Assembly: GCF_015595035.1 (NCBI RefSeq)
Contig: NZ_JADNRN010000001.1
Location: 310,001 to 374,000 of the forward strand
Source: Marinibium conchae
GTDB taxonomy: Bacteria; Pseudomonadota; Gammaproteobacteria; Enterobacterales; Alteromonadaceae
Direction: 5' to 3'
DNA: 64,000 bases
In this document: piece after piece, positions 38,951 to 48,366 of the stretch
Numbering within the stretch: position 1 is the stretch's first letter
How the letters are laid out: each line of letters opens with the position of its first letter
Program-made: the position numbers and the translations under genes
Notes under the pieces: generated by a model
Databases searched by the model: none
What the model saw: only the letters and a program-made list of their open reading frames with translations
Told to the model about the DNA's origin: nothing

Positions 38951-38986
38951 AATTGGTATTACCATTGTGTTTTGCTAGCTTATAAA
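38951..38986 (+). promoter_or_regulatory. PdhR operator overlapping the pdhR promoter
   Basis: ATTGGT-ATT-ACCATT (38952-38966) matches the E. coli PdhR box (ATTGGTnnnACCAAT) with a single mismatch. It is followed by TATAAA at 38981-38986, 16 bases after a TTACCA that lies within the box. PdhR bound here would block RNA polymerase; pyruvate would release it. The operator is about 100 bases before pdhR. Confidence 0.75.
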
Positions 38987-39062
38987 GAAGTACAATTTAC
39001 TATTTCTTGTTGAGCTATAAGCATCTAGTGAATTTCTTTTTTAAAGCGGCTATGGCGACGAT

Positions 39063-39833
39063 TTGAACTCAAGCATAAAACAACAGAAATTATCAGACGT
39101 GATTACTGAACGGCTCGAGTCGATGATACTTGATGGTACGCTAGTGTCAGGCGAGAAGTTATTGCCTGAACGTTTACTCGCCGAAAAATTTGAGGTATCC
39201 CGCCCTTCATTGCGAGAAGCCATTCAAAACCTACAGGCTAAAGGGCTTATTGAACGCAAGCAAGGTGGTGGTACGTTTATTAGTCAAAACTTAAGCGCCA
39301 AAATGACCGATCCCTTACTAGCCTTGGTAGCTAGCCGCCCAGAAACCCAATTTGATTTGTTAGAGTTTCGTCATGCCTTAGAGGGAATGGCAGCATACTA
39401 TGCTGCACTTCGTGGTCAACATGAAGACTATATTGCGTTGAAAGATGCGCTCACGAATTTACCTGAAGCTTCTGCTAATGTTGAACAAGAAGCCACCGCC
39501 TTGGTAGATTTTTATCTAATAATGGCAAAAGCATCACATAATATGGTGCTATTACACGTCATGCGAAGTATGAAAAACATGTTGCATGAAAACATTCTTC
39601 GTAACTTAGAAATGCTTCGGGATGGAGCGAAGGTAGAAACTGACATCAGAGAGCAGCGCAGTGCAATAGTCAATGCAATCTGTGACCAAGATCCGGAGGC
39701 TGCGAGAAAAGCCAGTAATGAACATTTAGGTTTCGTTGAAAGTACTCTATTAGGGATTAATCAGCGAGACATTAAGCTTCAACGCGCCATGCGCAGAATT
39801 GAAGTGAAACAAAACAAAAACATCGCATCATGA
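39063..39833 (+). CDS. pdhR: Pyruvate dehydrogenase complex repressor PdhR
   Basis: 256 residues from a TTG start; the next residues, QQKLSDVITERLESMILDGTL, align with the E. coli PdhR N-terminus, which supports this start despite the weak ribosome site. The GntR winged helix (ERLLAEKFEVSRPSLREAIQNLQAKGLIERKQGGGTFI) is at about 33-75, then a FadR-type all-helical effector domain. It senses pyruvate and represses the pdhR-aceEF-lpd genes that follow. Confidence 0.95.
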   Translation: MNSSIKQQKLSDVITERLESMILDGTLVSGEKLLPERLLAEKFEVSRPSLREAIQNLQAKGLIERKQGGGTFISQNLSAKMTDPLLALVASRPETQFDLLEFRHALEGMAAYYAALRGQHEDYIALKDALTNLPEASANVEQEATALVDFYLIMAKASHNMVLLHVMRSMKNMLHENILRNLEMLRDGAKVETDIREQRSAIVNAICDQDPEAARKASNEHLGFVESTLLGINQRDIKLQRAMRRIEVKQNKNIAS

Positions 39834-39940
39834 GTGCGGTGTTTTTCGATTTAAGTAAGTAAAAGTAACACCATAGTTAACACGCAACAGTCTTCATATC
39901 ATGGAGCTGTTAACAGTAAAACATAGAATAGGAAAGCACC

Positions 39941-42613
39941 ATGACCGATGTGATGCATCCAGATGTGGATCCAACAGAAACGCAAGAATGGTTAGACGCA
40001 CTTGAAGCAGTATTAGAAGAAGAGGGCGTTGATCGCGCTCATTATTTACTCGAGTCGCTTATTGAAAAAGCACGCCGTAGCGGGGCACATTTGCCATACG
40101 ATGCTACTACAGCCTACATCAATACTATCCCTGCTGGCCAAGAGCCAACCATGCCTGGTGATCAAACGATCGAAACCAAGATCCGTAACGCGATCCGCTG
40201 GAATGCAATGATGATGGTGCTTCGCGGTTCCAAGAAAGACCTTGAACTAGGCGGCCACATATCAAGCTTCGCTTCATCAGCAATGTTGTACGACGTAGGT
40301 TTCAACCATTTCTTCCGTGCGCCTAACGATAAAGACGGTGGCGATTACTTGTTCGTACAAGGTCACGTCTCGCCGGGCATTTATTCTCGTGCATTTATTG
40401 AAGGTCGCTTGTCGGCAGGTCAACTGGATATGTTCAGGCAAGAAGTCAGCGGCGAAGGTCTATCTTCTTATCCTCACCCGAAATTGATGCCAGACTTTTG
40501 GCAATTTCCAACAGTGTCTATGGGCCTTGGCCCAATGCAAGCGATTTACCTTGCACGTTTCTTAAAATACCTCACTAACCGTGGTTTGAAAGACTGTTCA
40601 GAACAACGTGTATGGTGTTTCATGGGTGATGGTGAAGTTGATGAGCCAGAATCATTAGGCGCGATTGGCTTAGCTTCTCGCGAAGGTCTCGATAACCTAA
40701 CTTTTGTGATTAACTGTAATCTACAGCGCCTAGATGGCCCAGTTCGTGGTAATGGTAAAATTATTCAAGAACTTGAGGGCACTTTCCGTGGTGCTGGTTG
40801 GGAAGTATTTAAAGTGATATGGGGGCGTTATTGGGATCCATTATTAGCCCGCGATACTTCTGGTAAATTGCTCGACGTAATGAACGAAACCGTTGATGGT
40901 GAATATCAGAACTATAAGTCAAAGGGTGGTGCTTACACTCGTGAAAACTTCTTCGGCAAATACCCTGAGTTGAAAGAGATGGTTGCGAATATGTCAGATG
41001 ATGATATCTGGCGTTTGAATCGAGGCGGTCACGACCCAGTAAAAGTATATGCAGCATACAAGCGCGCTACTGAAACCGTAGGTCGTCCGCAGGTTATCCT
41101 TGCCAAAACCGTGAAAGGTTATGGTATGGGTGATGCCGGCGAGGGTAAAAACATTGCGCATAATGTGAAGAAGATGGATATCGAAGCTGTTAAGCATTAT
41201 CGCAATCGCTTCAATATACCCGTGTCGGATGACGACATTGGCGAGTTACCTTACTTCAAATTTGAAGATGACAGCCCTGAAATGAAGTATCTTCGCGAAA
41301 AGCGTGAAGCCTTGCACGGTTACATGCCTGTTCGTTTAAGCAAAAGTAATCATGACTTACCAGCGCCGCCACTAAAATCTTTTGAAGCAATCACGAAAGG
41401 TTCAGGTGAGCGTGAAATTTCGACAACGATGGCTTTTGTACGAGTACTCACCGTACTCTTAAAAGACAAGCAAATGGGCAAAAATGTCGTGCCTATTATT
41501 CCTGATGAAGCCCGTACTTTTGGTATGGAAGGCTTATTCCGTCAAGTGGGTATCTATTCAAACTCAGGACAGAAATACATTCCGCAAGATAAAGACCAAG
41601 TTGCTTATTATCGAGAAGATAAAAAGGGGCAAGTACTGCAGGAAGGTATCAATGAGTTGGGTGCTATGTCGTCCTTTGTGGCTGCCGGTACATCCTACTC
41701 TACCAACGATCTGCCTATGCTTCCTGTGTATATTTACTACTCCATGTTCGGCTTCCAACGTGTCGGCGATATGGCTTGGGCCGCGGGCGATAGTCAGTGT
41801 CGTGGTTTCTTAGTAGGCGGCACAGCTGGCAGAACAACGCTTAATGGTGAAGGATTGCAGCATCAAGATGGTCATTCTCATGTTCAGGCAGGCTTAATTC
41901 CAAACTGTGTGAGTTATGACCCAACTTACGGTTATGAAGTTGCGGTTATTACTCAAGACGGCACACGCCGTATGTTAGAAGAACAAGAAAACGTGTTCTA
42001 CTACCTCACAGTAATGAACGAGAACTACGTTCAGCCCGAAATGCCGAAAGGCAGCGAAGAAGGCATCATCAAAGGTATTTATAAATTAGACACCGTAGGT
42101 GACAAGTCTGCTAAGTTGAAAGCAAAGCTACTTGGGTCAGGCACTATTTTGGTTCAAGTTCGCGAAGCGGCCAAATTACTGGCTGAGAAGTTTGGCGTGC
42201 AGTCTGAAGTTTACAGTGTGACTTCGTTTAACGAGCTTACCCGAGACGGTATTGATTGTGAGCGCTGGAATATGCGTAACATCGATAAGAAGGCTAGAGT
42301 GCCTTATATTACACAAGTGTTAAGTGAAGGTAATGATGGCCCAACGATAGCCGCAACAGACTATATCAAAGCCTATAGCGACCAAGCCCGTTCATTTGTT
42401 CCGGGTGCTTATCGCGTATTGGGCACCGATGGCTATGGCCGTTCTGATTCTCGAGAGAATTTGCGTCGTCACTTTGAAGTAGATGCTAACAGTGTTGCTT
42501 ATGCCGCCTTATACGAATTGTACTTAGCAGGTGACTTCGATAAGAAAGCACTGAAAGAGGCAATGAAAGAACTCGCGATTGACCCAGATAAAATCAATCC
42601 GCTTTACGCATAA
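39941..42613 (+). CDS. aceE: Pyruvate dehydrogenase E1 component (homodimeric)
   Basis: 890 residues, the length of homodimeric E1 enzymes. The thiamine-diphosphate motif GDGEVDEPESLGAIGLASREGLDNLTFVINCN is near residue 230, with QDGHSHVQAGLIPNCVSYDPTYGYEVAVI in the transketolase-like pyrimidine domain. It decarboxylates pyruvate and passes the acetyl group to the lipoyl domains of AceF. AGGAAAG precedes the ATG. It lies 107 bases after pdhR, with aceF 8 bases downstream. Confidence 0.98.
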   Translation: MTDVMHPDVDPTETQEWLDALEAVLEEEGVDRAHYLLESLIEKARRSGAHLPYDATTAYINTIPAGQEPTMPGDQTIETKIRNAIRWNAMMMVLRGSKKDLELGGHISSFASSAMLYDVGFNHFFRAPNDKDGGDYLFVQGHVSPGIYSRAFIEGRLSAGQLDMFRQEVSGEGLSSYPHPKLMPDFWQFPTVSMGLGPMQAIYLARFLKYLTNRGLKDCSEQRVWCFMGDGEVDEPESLGAIGLASREGLDNLTFVINCNLQRLDGPVRGNGKIIQELEGTFRGAGWEVFKVIWGRYWDPLLARDTSGKLLDVMNETVDGEYQNYKSKGGAYTRENFFGKYPELKEMVANMSDDDIWRLNRGGHDPVKVYAAYKRATETVGRPQVILAKTVKGYGMGDAGEGKNIAHNVKKMDIEAVKHYRNRFNIPVSDDDIGELPYFKFEDDSPEMKYLREKREALHGYMPVRLSKSNHDLPAPPLKSFEAITKGSGEREISTTMAFVRVLTVLLKDKQMGKNVVPIIPDEARTFGMEGLFRQVGIYSNSGQKYIPQDKDQVAYYREDKKGQVLQEGINELGAMSSFVAAGTSYSTNDLPMLPVYIYYSMFGFQRVGDMAWAAGDSQCRGFLVGGTAGRTTLNGEGLQHQDGHSHVQAGLIPNCVSYDPTYGYEVAVITQDGTRRMLEEQENVFYYLTVMNENYVQPEMPKGSEEGIIKGIYKLDTVGDKSAKLKAKLLGSGTILVQVREAAKLLAEKFGVQSEVYSVTSFNELTRDGIDCERWNMRNIDKKARVPYITQVLSEGNDGPTIAATDYIKAYSDQARSFVPGAYRVLGTDGYGRSDSRENLRRHFEVDANSVAYAALYELYLAGDFDKKALKEAMKELAIDPDKINPLYA

Positions 42614-42621
42614 TAGGGAGA

Positions 42622-44331
42622 ATGACATTGGCAAATTTAGTAGACATAATCGTTCCTGATGTAGGCGAAGATGAAGTTGAAGTTATTGAGCTTTGCGTTG
42701 AAGTCGGCGAGTCGGTTGATGCCGAAGCATCCATAGTGACAGTCGAAAGTGACAAGGCCAGTATGGACATTCCTTGCGTTGATGCGGGTGTAATAAAATC
42801 GCTTAGCGTGAAAGTTGGCGACAAGATAAAGCAAGGTGATGTGTTAGGCCAGATGGAGTCAGGTAGTGCTGCTGAAACTGATGAACCTGCACAAGAAGCT
42901 GCTCCAGAACCAGCGCAAAGTAGCGCCGAGGCTGCACCCGTAAAAGAAGAGTCGACGGCTGCACCTGCTGCCCAAGAAACACAACAAGCACCTAGCGCGA
43001 GTAAAACCATTGAGGTGTTTGTACCTGACATTGGTGATGCTAGTGACGTAGAGATTATTGAGGTGCTTGTGGCCGAAGGTGACAGCGTTGAGCCAGAAGA
43101 TGGCTTGATTACGCTTGAAACCGATAAAGCCACTATGGATGTACCCGCTCCAGAAGCTGGTAAGATAGTGAGTTTGGCTGTGAAGCTTGGCGACAAGGTA
43201 TCTGAAGGTTCGCTTGTATTAAGCCTAGAAATTGCTGGAAGTGACACTGCTTCTTCTGAACCTGCGCCGGCACCAACTCCTGCTGCGCCTGAGCCTGCAA
43301 GCGCAGCGTCAAGTGAAAAAAGTGCACCTGCACCAGTCGCGCAGAAAGCCCCGCCTGTGCCACATCATCCGTCGGCGGGTGATAAAGGCAAGACGGGTAA
43401 AGTACACGCTTCTCCTTCTGTTCGACGATTGGCGCGCGAGTTTGGTGTTGATCTTACTTTAGTGCAAGGCAGTGGTCGCAAGAACCGCGTTCAAAAGGAA
43501 GATGTACAATCATACGTGAAGTATGAATTATCACGCCCTAAAATGAACCCAGGTAGTTCTGCTGGCACCGGCAGCACCGGTGGTGGTTTGCAAGTGTTAG
43601 CACAACCTAATGTTGATTTTGCCAAGTTTGGTGAAGTGGAAGAAGTGCCACTTACGCGTATTCAAAAACTATCAGGCCCTAATCTGCATCGTAACTGGGT
43701 AACGATTCCTCATGTTACTCAATTTGACGAAGCCGATATCACCGAGCTTGAAGCGTTCCGCAAAGAGCAAAATGTACTTGCTGAAAAGCGCAAACTTGGC
43801 GTGAAAATCACTCCGCTAGTGTTCATGATGAAGGCTGTTGCAGATGCATTAAAAGCATACCCTGCCTTTAATAGTAGTTTATCAGCAGACGGCGAGTCTT
43901 TGGTAATGAAAAAGTACTACCATATTGGCATTGCAGTCGACACTCCCAATGGTTTAGTTGTGCCAGTGGTGAGAGATGTTGATCAAAAAGGCATTATGGA
44001 AATCTCTCGAGAATTGATGGAAATAAGCGCGAAGGCCAGAGATGGAAAACTTAAATCTGCCGATATGCAAGGTAGTTGTTTCACAATATCTAGCCTAGGT
44101 GGTATTGGTGGAACCGCATTCACACCAATTGTAAATGCACCTGATGTTGCTATTTTAGGCGTTTCTAAGTCGGAAATGAAACCAAAGTGGAATGGCAAAG
44201 ACTTTGAGCCACGCCTCATGTTGCCACTATCCTTGTCTTACGACCATAGAGTGATTGACGGAGCGCTTGCCGCTCGTTTTGCTGTGCATGTAAGTGGTGC
44301 ATTAGCCGATCTACGTCGTATTTTATTGTAA
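42622..44331 (+). CDS. aceF: Dihydrolipoamide acetyltransferase (PDH E2)
   Basis: 569 residues. Two lipoyl domains with modified lysines K45 (ESDKAS) and K169 (ETDKAT), separated and followed by Ala/Pro/Glu-rich linkers. The E3/E1-binding domain begins near 263 (ASPSVRRLAREFGV), and the catalytic acetyltransferase domain ends with SYDHRVIDGALAARF (H542). E. coli has three lipoyl domains; two is common elsewhere. Forms the core of the PDH complex with AceE and Lpd. Confidence 0.97.
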   Translation: MTLANLVDIIVPDVGEDEVEVIELCVEVGESVDAEASIVTVESDKASMDIPCVDAGVIKSLSVKVGDKIKQGDVLGQMESGSAAETDEPAQEAAPEPAQSSAEAAPVKEESTAAPAAQETQQAPSASKTIEVFVPDIGDASDVEIIEVLVAEGDSVEPEDGLITLETDKATMDVPAPEAGKIVSLAVKLGDKVSEGSLVLSLEIAGSDTASSEPAPAPTPAAPEPASAASSEKSAPAPVAQKAPPVPHHPSAGDKGKTGKVHASPSVRRLAREFGVDLTLVQGSGRKNRVQKEDVQSYVKYELSRPKMNPGSSAGTGSTGGGLQVLAQPNVDFAKFGEVEEVPLTRIQKLSGPNLHRNWVTIPHVTQFDEADITELEAFRKEQNVLAEKRKLGVKITPLVFMMKAVADALKAYPAFNSSLSADGESLVMKKYYHIGIAVDTPNGLVVPVVRDVDQKGIMEISRELMEISAKARDGKLKSADMQGSCFTISSLGGIGGTAFTPIVNAPDVAILGVSKSEMKPKWNGKDFEPRLMLPLSLSYDHRVIDGALAARFAVHVSGALADLRRILL

Positions 44332-44340
44332 TAAATAATG

Positions 44341-44367
44341 AAAAGGGTTGCGCAACCAGCCCTTTTA
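44341..44367 (+). terminator. Hairpin between aceF and lpd
   Basis: AAAAGGG and CCCTTTT arms enclosing an inner GGTTGCGCAACC palindrome, 10 bases after aceF. The T-run is short, so partial termination or RNA processing is more likely than a complete stop. It may let lpd be set separately, as Lpd also serves other complexes. Confidence 0.6.
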
Positions 44368-44449
44368 CAGAAGAAATTTTGCTGTTTACGTCGCTAATCG
44401 GTAAGATCCGGGCGTAGCATGCACTTAACCATATAATTTTGAGGTCAGA

Positions 44450-45868
44450 ATGAGCGAAATAAAAACTCAGTTGGTCGTACTAGGCGCAGGTCCTGGTGGA
44501 TATTCAGCAGCTTTCCGTGCTGCGGATTTAGGTATTGATACCGTTATTGTCGATGTACGCGAAACACTTGGTGGCGTATGTTTGAACGTAGGCTGTATTC
44601 CTTCGAAAGCTTTACTTCACGTTGCAAAAGTCATTCAAGAAGCGAAGCATTTATCGTCACATGGTGTCACTTTTGGTGAGCCAACATTTGATCTTGATAA
44701 AATTCGCGGTTGGAAAGACAGCGTAGTTAGCCAGCTTACTAAAGGCTTGGCCGGCATGTCAAAAATGCGCAAAGTTAAGCATGTGCAAGGCTATGGTAAA
44801 TTTACAGGCCCCAACACGCTTGAAGTGGAAGGAAACGACGGTAAAACCACGATTACTTTTGATAACGCAATCATTGCTGCGGGTTCTGAACCTGTAAACT
44901 TGCCGTTCATCCCGGATGACGAGCGAGTGATTGATTCAACTGGTGCATTAGAAATGCGCGACATACCTGGCAAAATGCTTGTGCTAGGTGGTGGTATTAT
45001 TGGCTTGGAAATGGGTACCGTATACCATGCGCTAGGTTCGCAAATTGACGTGGTTGAATTCCTTGACCAACTCATGCCAGCGGCAGACAAAGACATCGTG
45101 AAGATGTATATGAAAACCATCAAAAACAAATTTAACACCATGCTTGAGACAAAAGTAACGGGTGTTGAAGCAAAAGACGACGGCTTGTATGTCACCTTTG
45201 AAGGTAAACAAGCACCTGCAGAGCCTGTACGTTATGATCGCGTACTCGTTGCTGTTGGTCGTAAGCCAAATGGCTCTCTAGTTGCTGCTGAAAAAGCCGG
45301 TGTTACGGTAACAGATCGTGGTTTTATCGATGTCGACAAACAGATGCGTACGAATGTATCGAACATTTTTGCGATTGGTGACTTAGTTGGTCAGCCTATG
45401 CTTGCTCACAAAGCTGTGCATGAAGGTCATGTTGCTGCTGAAGTGATTGCCGGTAAGAAGCATTACTTCGATCCTAAATGTATCCCTTCAGTAGCTTACA
45501 CCGAGCCAGAGGTCGCTTGGGTTGGTTTAACTGAGAAAGAAGCGAAAGAGCAAGGTGTGAACTATGAAGCTGCTACTTTCCCATGGGCTGCTTCAGGCCG
45601 CGCTATTGCATCGGCTGCTACTGATGGACTAACGAAAATGATTTTCGAAAAAGACACAGGGCGCGTTATTGGCGGTGCAATCATTGGTACAAACGCTGGT
45701 GAAATGCTTGGTGAAATCGGTTTAGCTATTGAAATGGGCGCTGATGCGGAAGATGTTGCATTGACTATTCACGCTCACCCAACACTTAATGAGTCTATTG
45801 GTTTAGCTGCTGAAATCTTTGAAGGTAGCATCACTGATATGCCAAACCCAAAAGCGAAGAAAAAATAA
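44450..45868 (+). CDS. lpdA: Dihydrolipoamide dehydrogenase (E3)
   Basis: 472 residues. FAD-binding GAGPGGYSAAFRAADLG, redox disulfide GGVCLNVGCIPS (C44 and C49), NAD-binding GGGIIGLEMGTVYHALG, second FAD motif IFAIGDLVGQPMLAHKA, and catalytic HxHPTLNE near 441-448. It reoxidises the lipoamide of AceF and also serves 2-oxoglutarate dehydrogenase and the glycine cleavage system. Preceded by GAGGT. Confidence 0.98.
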   Translation: MSEIKTQLVVLGAGPGGYSAAFRAADLGIDTVIVDVRETLGGVCLNVGCIPSKALLHVAKVIQEAKHLSSHGVTFGEPTFDLDKIRGWKDSVVSQLTKGLAGMSKMRKVKHVQGYGKFTGPNTLEVEGNDGKTTITFDNAIIAAGSEPVNLPFIPDDERVIDSTGALEMRDIPGKMLVLGGGIIGLEMGTVYHALGSQIDVVEFLDQLMPAADKDIVKMYMKTIKNKFNTMLETKVTGVEAKDDGLYVTFEGKQAPAEPVRYDRVLVAVGRKPNGSLVAAEKAGVTVTDRGFIDVDKQMRTNVSNIFAIGDLVGQPMLAHKAVHEGHVAAEVIAGKKHYFDPKCIPSVAYTEPEVAWVGLTEKEAKEQGVNYEAATFPWAASGRAIASAATDGLTKMIFEKDTGRVIGGAIIGTNAGEMLGEIGLAIEMGADAEDVALTIHAHPTLNESIGLAAEIFEGSITDMPNPKAKKK

Positions 45869-45917
45869 CATAAAAAATATAAGGGCATAAGGTCGTTTAC
45901 AGTGCCAATAGTTATGA

Positions 45918-45945
45918 AAGCCGATACTTTATGTGTCGGCTTTTT
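45918..45945 (+). terminator. Rho-independent terminator after lpd
   Basis: AAGCCGA (45918-45924) and TCGGCTT (45936-45942) followed by T residues, 50 bases after the stop. The remaining 240 bases up to 46186 are very AT-rich, with a loose GTTTGTTA/TAACAAAC inverted repeat at 46024-46063; I see no gene or RNA there. Confidence 0.85.
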
Positions 45946-46186
45946 ACGTATTTATGATGTCAAAACAAGAACTTTAGGGAAATAAGCTAAATAAATTAGC
46001 GCATAAGTCGTCTGAAAACACCTGTTTGTTAGTATAAATACTAGATTTTAAGTGTTAACAAACTTGGTTTTTACAAAAATTGCGAGTAAATTTAAAACAC
46101 TTTAAAAACGCTTCAGAAATTTATCGAGATACAGTTCCTTCTTGAATATTGACTTATATGTAAACTAAAGAGAGCAGCTAACTGTT

Positions 46187-46438
46187 ATGAGCGACATGCA
46201 ACAACTAGAGTTTTTTGCTATTCCTAGCCCCTGCATCGGTGTATGTGAATCAGGGCCTAGAGGCTATTGCAAAGGTTGCTTTAGGAGTCGAGAAGAGCGT
46301 TTGCATTGGTTAAAAATAGATGATCAAACAAAGCGTATTATCGTTAAAGCCTGTAATCGTAGGAAGCAATCTTGGTCGAGAAAACAAGGCATTAGCCAAA
46401 GTGACTTTCATGGTGGTGAACAACAAGACCTCTTTTAA
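46187..46438 (+). CDS. DUF1289 domain-containing small protein
   Basis: 83 residues. The DUF1289 cysteine pattern is clear: SPCIGVCESGPRGYCKGCFRSREERLHW, four cysteines that probably bind a metal (zinc or iron-sulfur). The C-terminal part is basic, then ends acidic. Function is unknown in the family; E. coli YdhL is a relative. It stands alone after the lpd terminator. Confidence 0.85.
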   Translation: MSDMQQLEFFAIPSPCIGVCESGPRGYCKGCFRSREERLHWLKIDDQTKRIIVKACNRRKQSWSRKQGISQSDFHGGEQQDLF

Positions 46439-46565
46439 GGTATAGCTTCTTCTCAATAGGTATTATCAATACAACCTTACTACAATCTCAATCTTGTATA
46501 CTCCGTTCATTATTTTTCACCATGAAGCACGCTGTGAGTGCAAACGAACTCGGAATCCACGAATC

Positions 46566-47393
46566 ATGTCAATAAAGCCCCTCGTTAAATTTGCCTCTAA
46601 GTCGTTTACTCTGCCTGATACTTGTGTGAATTTACGCGCCGCTCTTGATGATCCGAAGAAAGACTTAACTGACATTGCACAACTCATTGCGGTTGACCCT
46701 TCGCTTAGCGCTAAAATATTGAAGCTTGCCAACAGCGCGCTATTTAGATTTCCTAGCCAAATTGAAACTGTGTCAAAAGCCCTCAATGTGATTGGAGGGG
46801 AAGCTGCCTATAATATATCTATTGCAGAAACCGCTAATATCGCGTTCAAAACTTTCAATACATCGGTGATGAATTTTTCTGAATATTGGAATAATGCGGT
46901 AATGTGTGGCGTTATTGCTAAAAGTATCGCTCAGCAAAAACAGTCCCGAGGTAGCGAGCGCTTTTTTGTATTAGGTATACTTCAAGGCTTGAGTGAATTG
47001 ATCGTTGCGAGTAAACATGCTGACAAATACAAGTCATTCCAGAATGATTTGGAAGCAAAGGCACCGCTTGTTAAACAGAAGGATTATTTTGGTTTTACTT
47101 TTCCGCAGTGCAGTGGTCAAATTATCCAAGAATGGAAACTTCCCCAGAGCTTGGTGTTACCCCTGCAGAAACTCGCCCATCCGCCGTCAGAAAAACTTCA
47201 ACTTGAAGAAAGTATTTTGTATGTTGCGATCGCAATGGCGATATGCGAGCAAAAAGACTATGAATTAGATGACCTTCCAGGTTTTAACAAACAAGCATTA
47301 GACACTGTTAGCTTGAGTGATGATGATTATGATATGATCCTAAATTATTCGCGTCTTGAGACTTCAAAGATTGCGAATTTGATTAATTCATAA
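46566..47393 (+). CDS. HDOD domain-containing protein
   Basis: 275 residues from the ATG at 46566 (MSIKPLVKFASKSF). The frame is open to a TTG at 46494, but those 24 residues look non-conserved. HDOD signature: the N-terminal LPDTCVNLRAALDD and VDPSLSAKILKLANSALFRFPSQIETVSKALNVIGG (about 20-80), then helical bundle. HDOD is an HD-like domain without the full catalytic metal set, found in signalling proteins; stand-alone forms have no assigned reaction. Start is uncertain. Confidence 0.85.
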   Translation: MSIKPLVKFASKSFTLPDTCVNLRAALDDPKKDLTDIAQLIAVDPSLSAKILKLANSALFRFPSQIETVSKALNVIGGEAAYNISIAETANIAFKTFNTSVMNFSEYWNNAVMCGVIAKSIAQQKQSRGSERFFVLGILQGLSELIVASKHADKYKSFQNDLEAKAPLVKQKDYFGFTFPQCSGQIIQEWKLPQSLVLPLQKLAHPPSEKLQLEESILYVAIAMAICEQKDYELDDLPGFNKQALDTVSLSDDDYDMILNYSRLETSKIANLINS

Positions 47394-47449
47394 ACACCAA
47401 AATTATAAAAAGAGTGAGCGCTCTAATTACAGCGCGATAACCAGTGCTA

Positions 47450-48262
47450 ATGTCGATAAAACTTTTACTTGCCCAGCTCGGCCTCGTGCTCATGTTTGTC
47501 ACTTCTTCTGTTCAGGCTTTTGGTTCAAATGACCTCATAAAAAAGCTCTATTTAAAAGAAAGGACGTTTAAAAATACAGAAGAGGGTATCAGTCTTAGCG
47601 GTGAATTTGGTGTCCTCACTACCCAAGGTAATACCAATACCACCACTTTCAAAGCTGGGTTAAGCTCAGAGCATGAAACCACAAATTGGAGCAATCGCTA
47701 TTTCTCTGAAGTGATTTACAAGCAAAACGAGGTCGATAATGACACGATTGTGACCGCCCAGCGCTTCTCGGTAAATACCCAACTCGATTATAAGCTAGCA
47801 ACGAAGAACAAGCGGCTCTTTGTTTATGCTGAATATGAAGACGACCGATTCAGCGGTTTTCGTTATCAAAGTGCTGTTGCGACTGGTTTTAGTGCTCATG
47901 CATGGAAGGAAGCAAGCAGTCAACTACGCTACAGTATTGGCCCGGGCTACAGCTACTCGGAAAGAGAGGTGATCGACGACAACAATCATCAATCCTATGA
48001 CGTTTTTAAAGAAGCCATAGTAAGAGCATCGCTCGACTATAGAATCAGCCTAAGTAAAACCGCTCGCTTTAGGCAATTTTTGTCTACTGAATCTGGACAA
48101 GAGAGCAATCGTTCACGTTCTGAAACATCACTTACCGCAAATATTATCGACAGTCTCGCGATGAAGCTGTCAATTGTGTTGCTATATAACGACAATGTGC
48201 TGCAAACTAATGAAGACCTTAGCACAGAGACCTCTATTTCCCTTGTTTACCAGTTCTTTTAG
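47450..48262 (+). CDS. DUF481 family outer-membrane protein, paralogue 1
   Basis: 270 residues from the ATG at 47450, giving a signal peptide ending VQA-FG. The mature part has repeated amphipathic beta strands with the pattern GEFGVLTTQGNTNTTTFKAGL, ENRYFSEVIYKQNE, RLFVYAEYEDDRFSGFRYQ, and ends in an aromatic residue (LVYQFF), the outer-membrane assembly signal. DUF481 (YdiY-like) proteins are presumed beta-barrels of unknown function. A second copy follows 104 bases later. Confidence 0.85.
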   Translation: MSIKLLLAQLGLVLMFVTSSVQAFGSNDLIKKLYLKERTFKNTEEGISLSGEFGVLTTQGNTNTTTFKAGLSSEHETTNWSNRYFSEVIYKQNEVDNDTIVTAQRFSVNTQLDYKLATKNKRLFVYAEYEDDRFSGFRYQSAVATGFSAHAWKEASSQLRYSIGPGYSYSEREVIDDNNHQSYDVFKEAIVRASLDYRISLSKTARFRQFLSTESGQESNRSRSETSLTANIIDSLAMKLSIVLLYNDNVLQTNEDLSTETSISLVYQFF

Positions 48263-48366
48263 CTTGATTCTTAAACAAATCTGACTATCATTAGCAGCGT
48301 AGCAAATGGGGGCTAAGCGTTTCGCTGAATCTGGCTCTCCTCATTGATAAGATAAAAGGAACTAAC

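Noticed and set aside
42594-43247. 217-codon open frame on the minus strand opposite aceF
   Set aside because: It is antisense to the repetitive Ala/Pro/Glu-rich lipoyl-linker region, has Ser/Thr/Ala low complexity and no ribosome site; a shadow of codon bias.
46024-46063. GTTTGTTA/TAACAAAC inverted repeat as a small RNA or terminator
   Set aside because: The loop is 24 bases and AT-rich, there is no T-run at the right distance, and such arms are expected by chance in this very AT-rich spacer.
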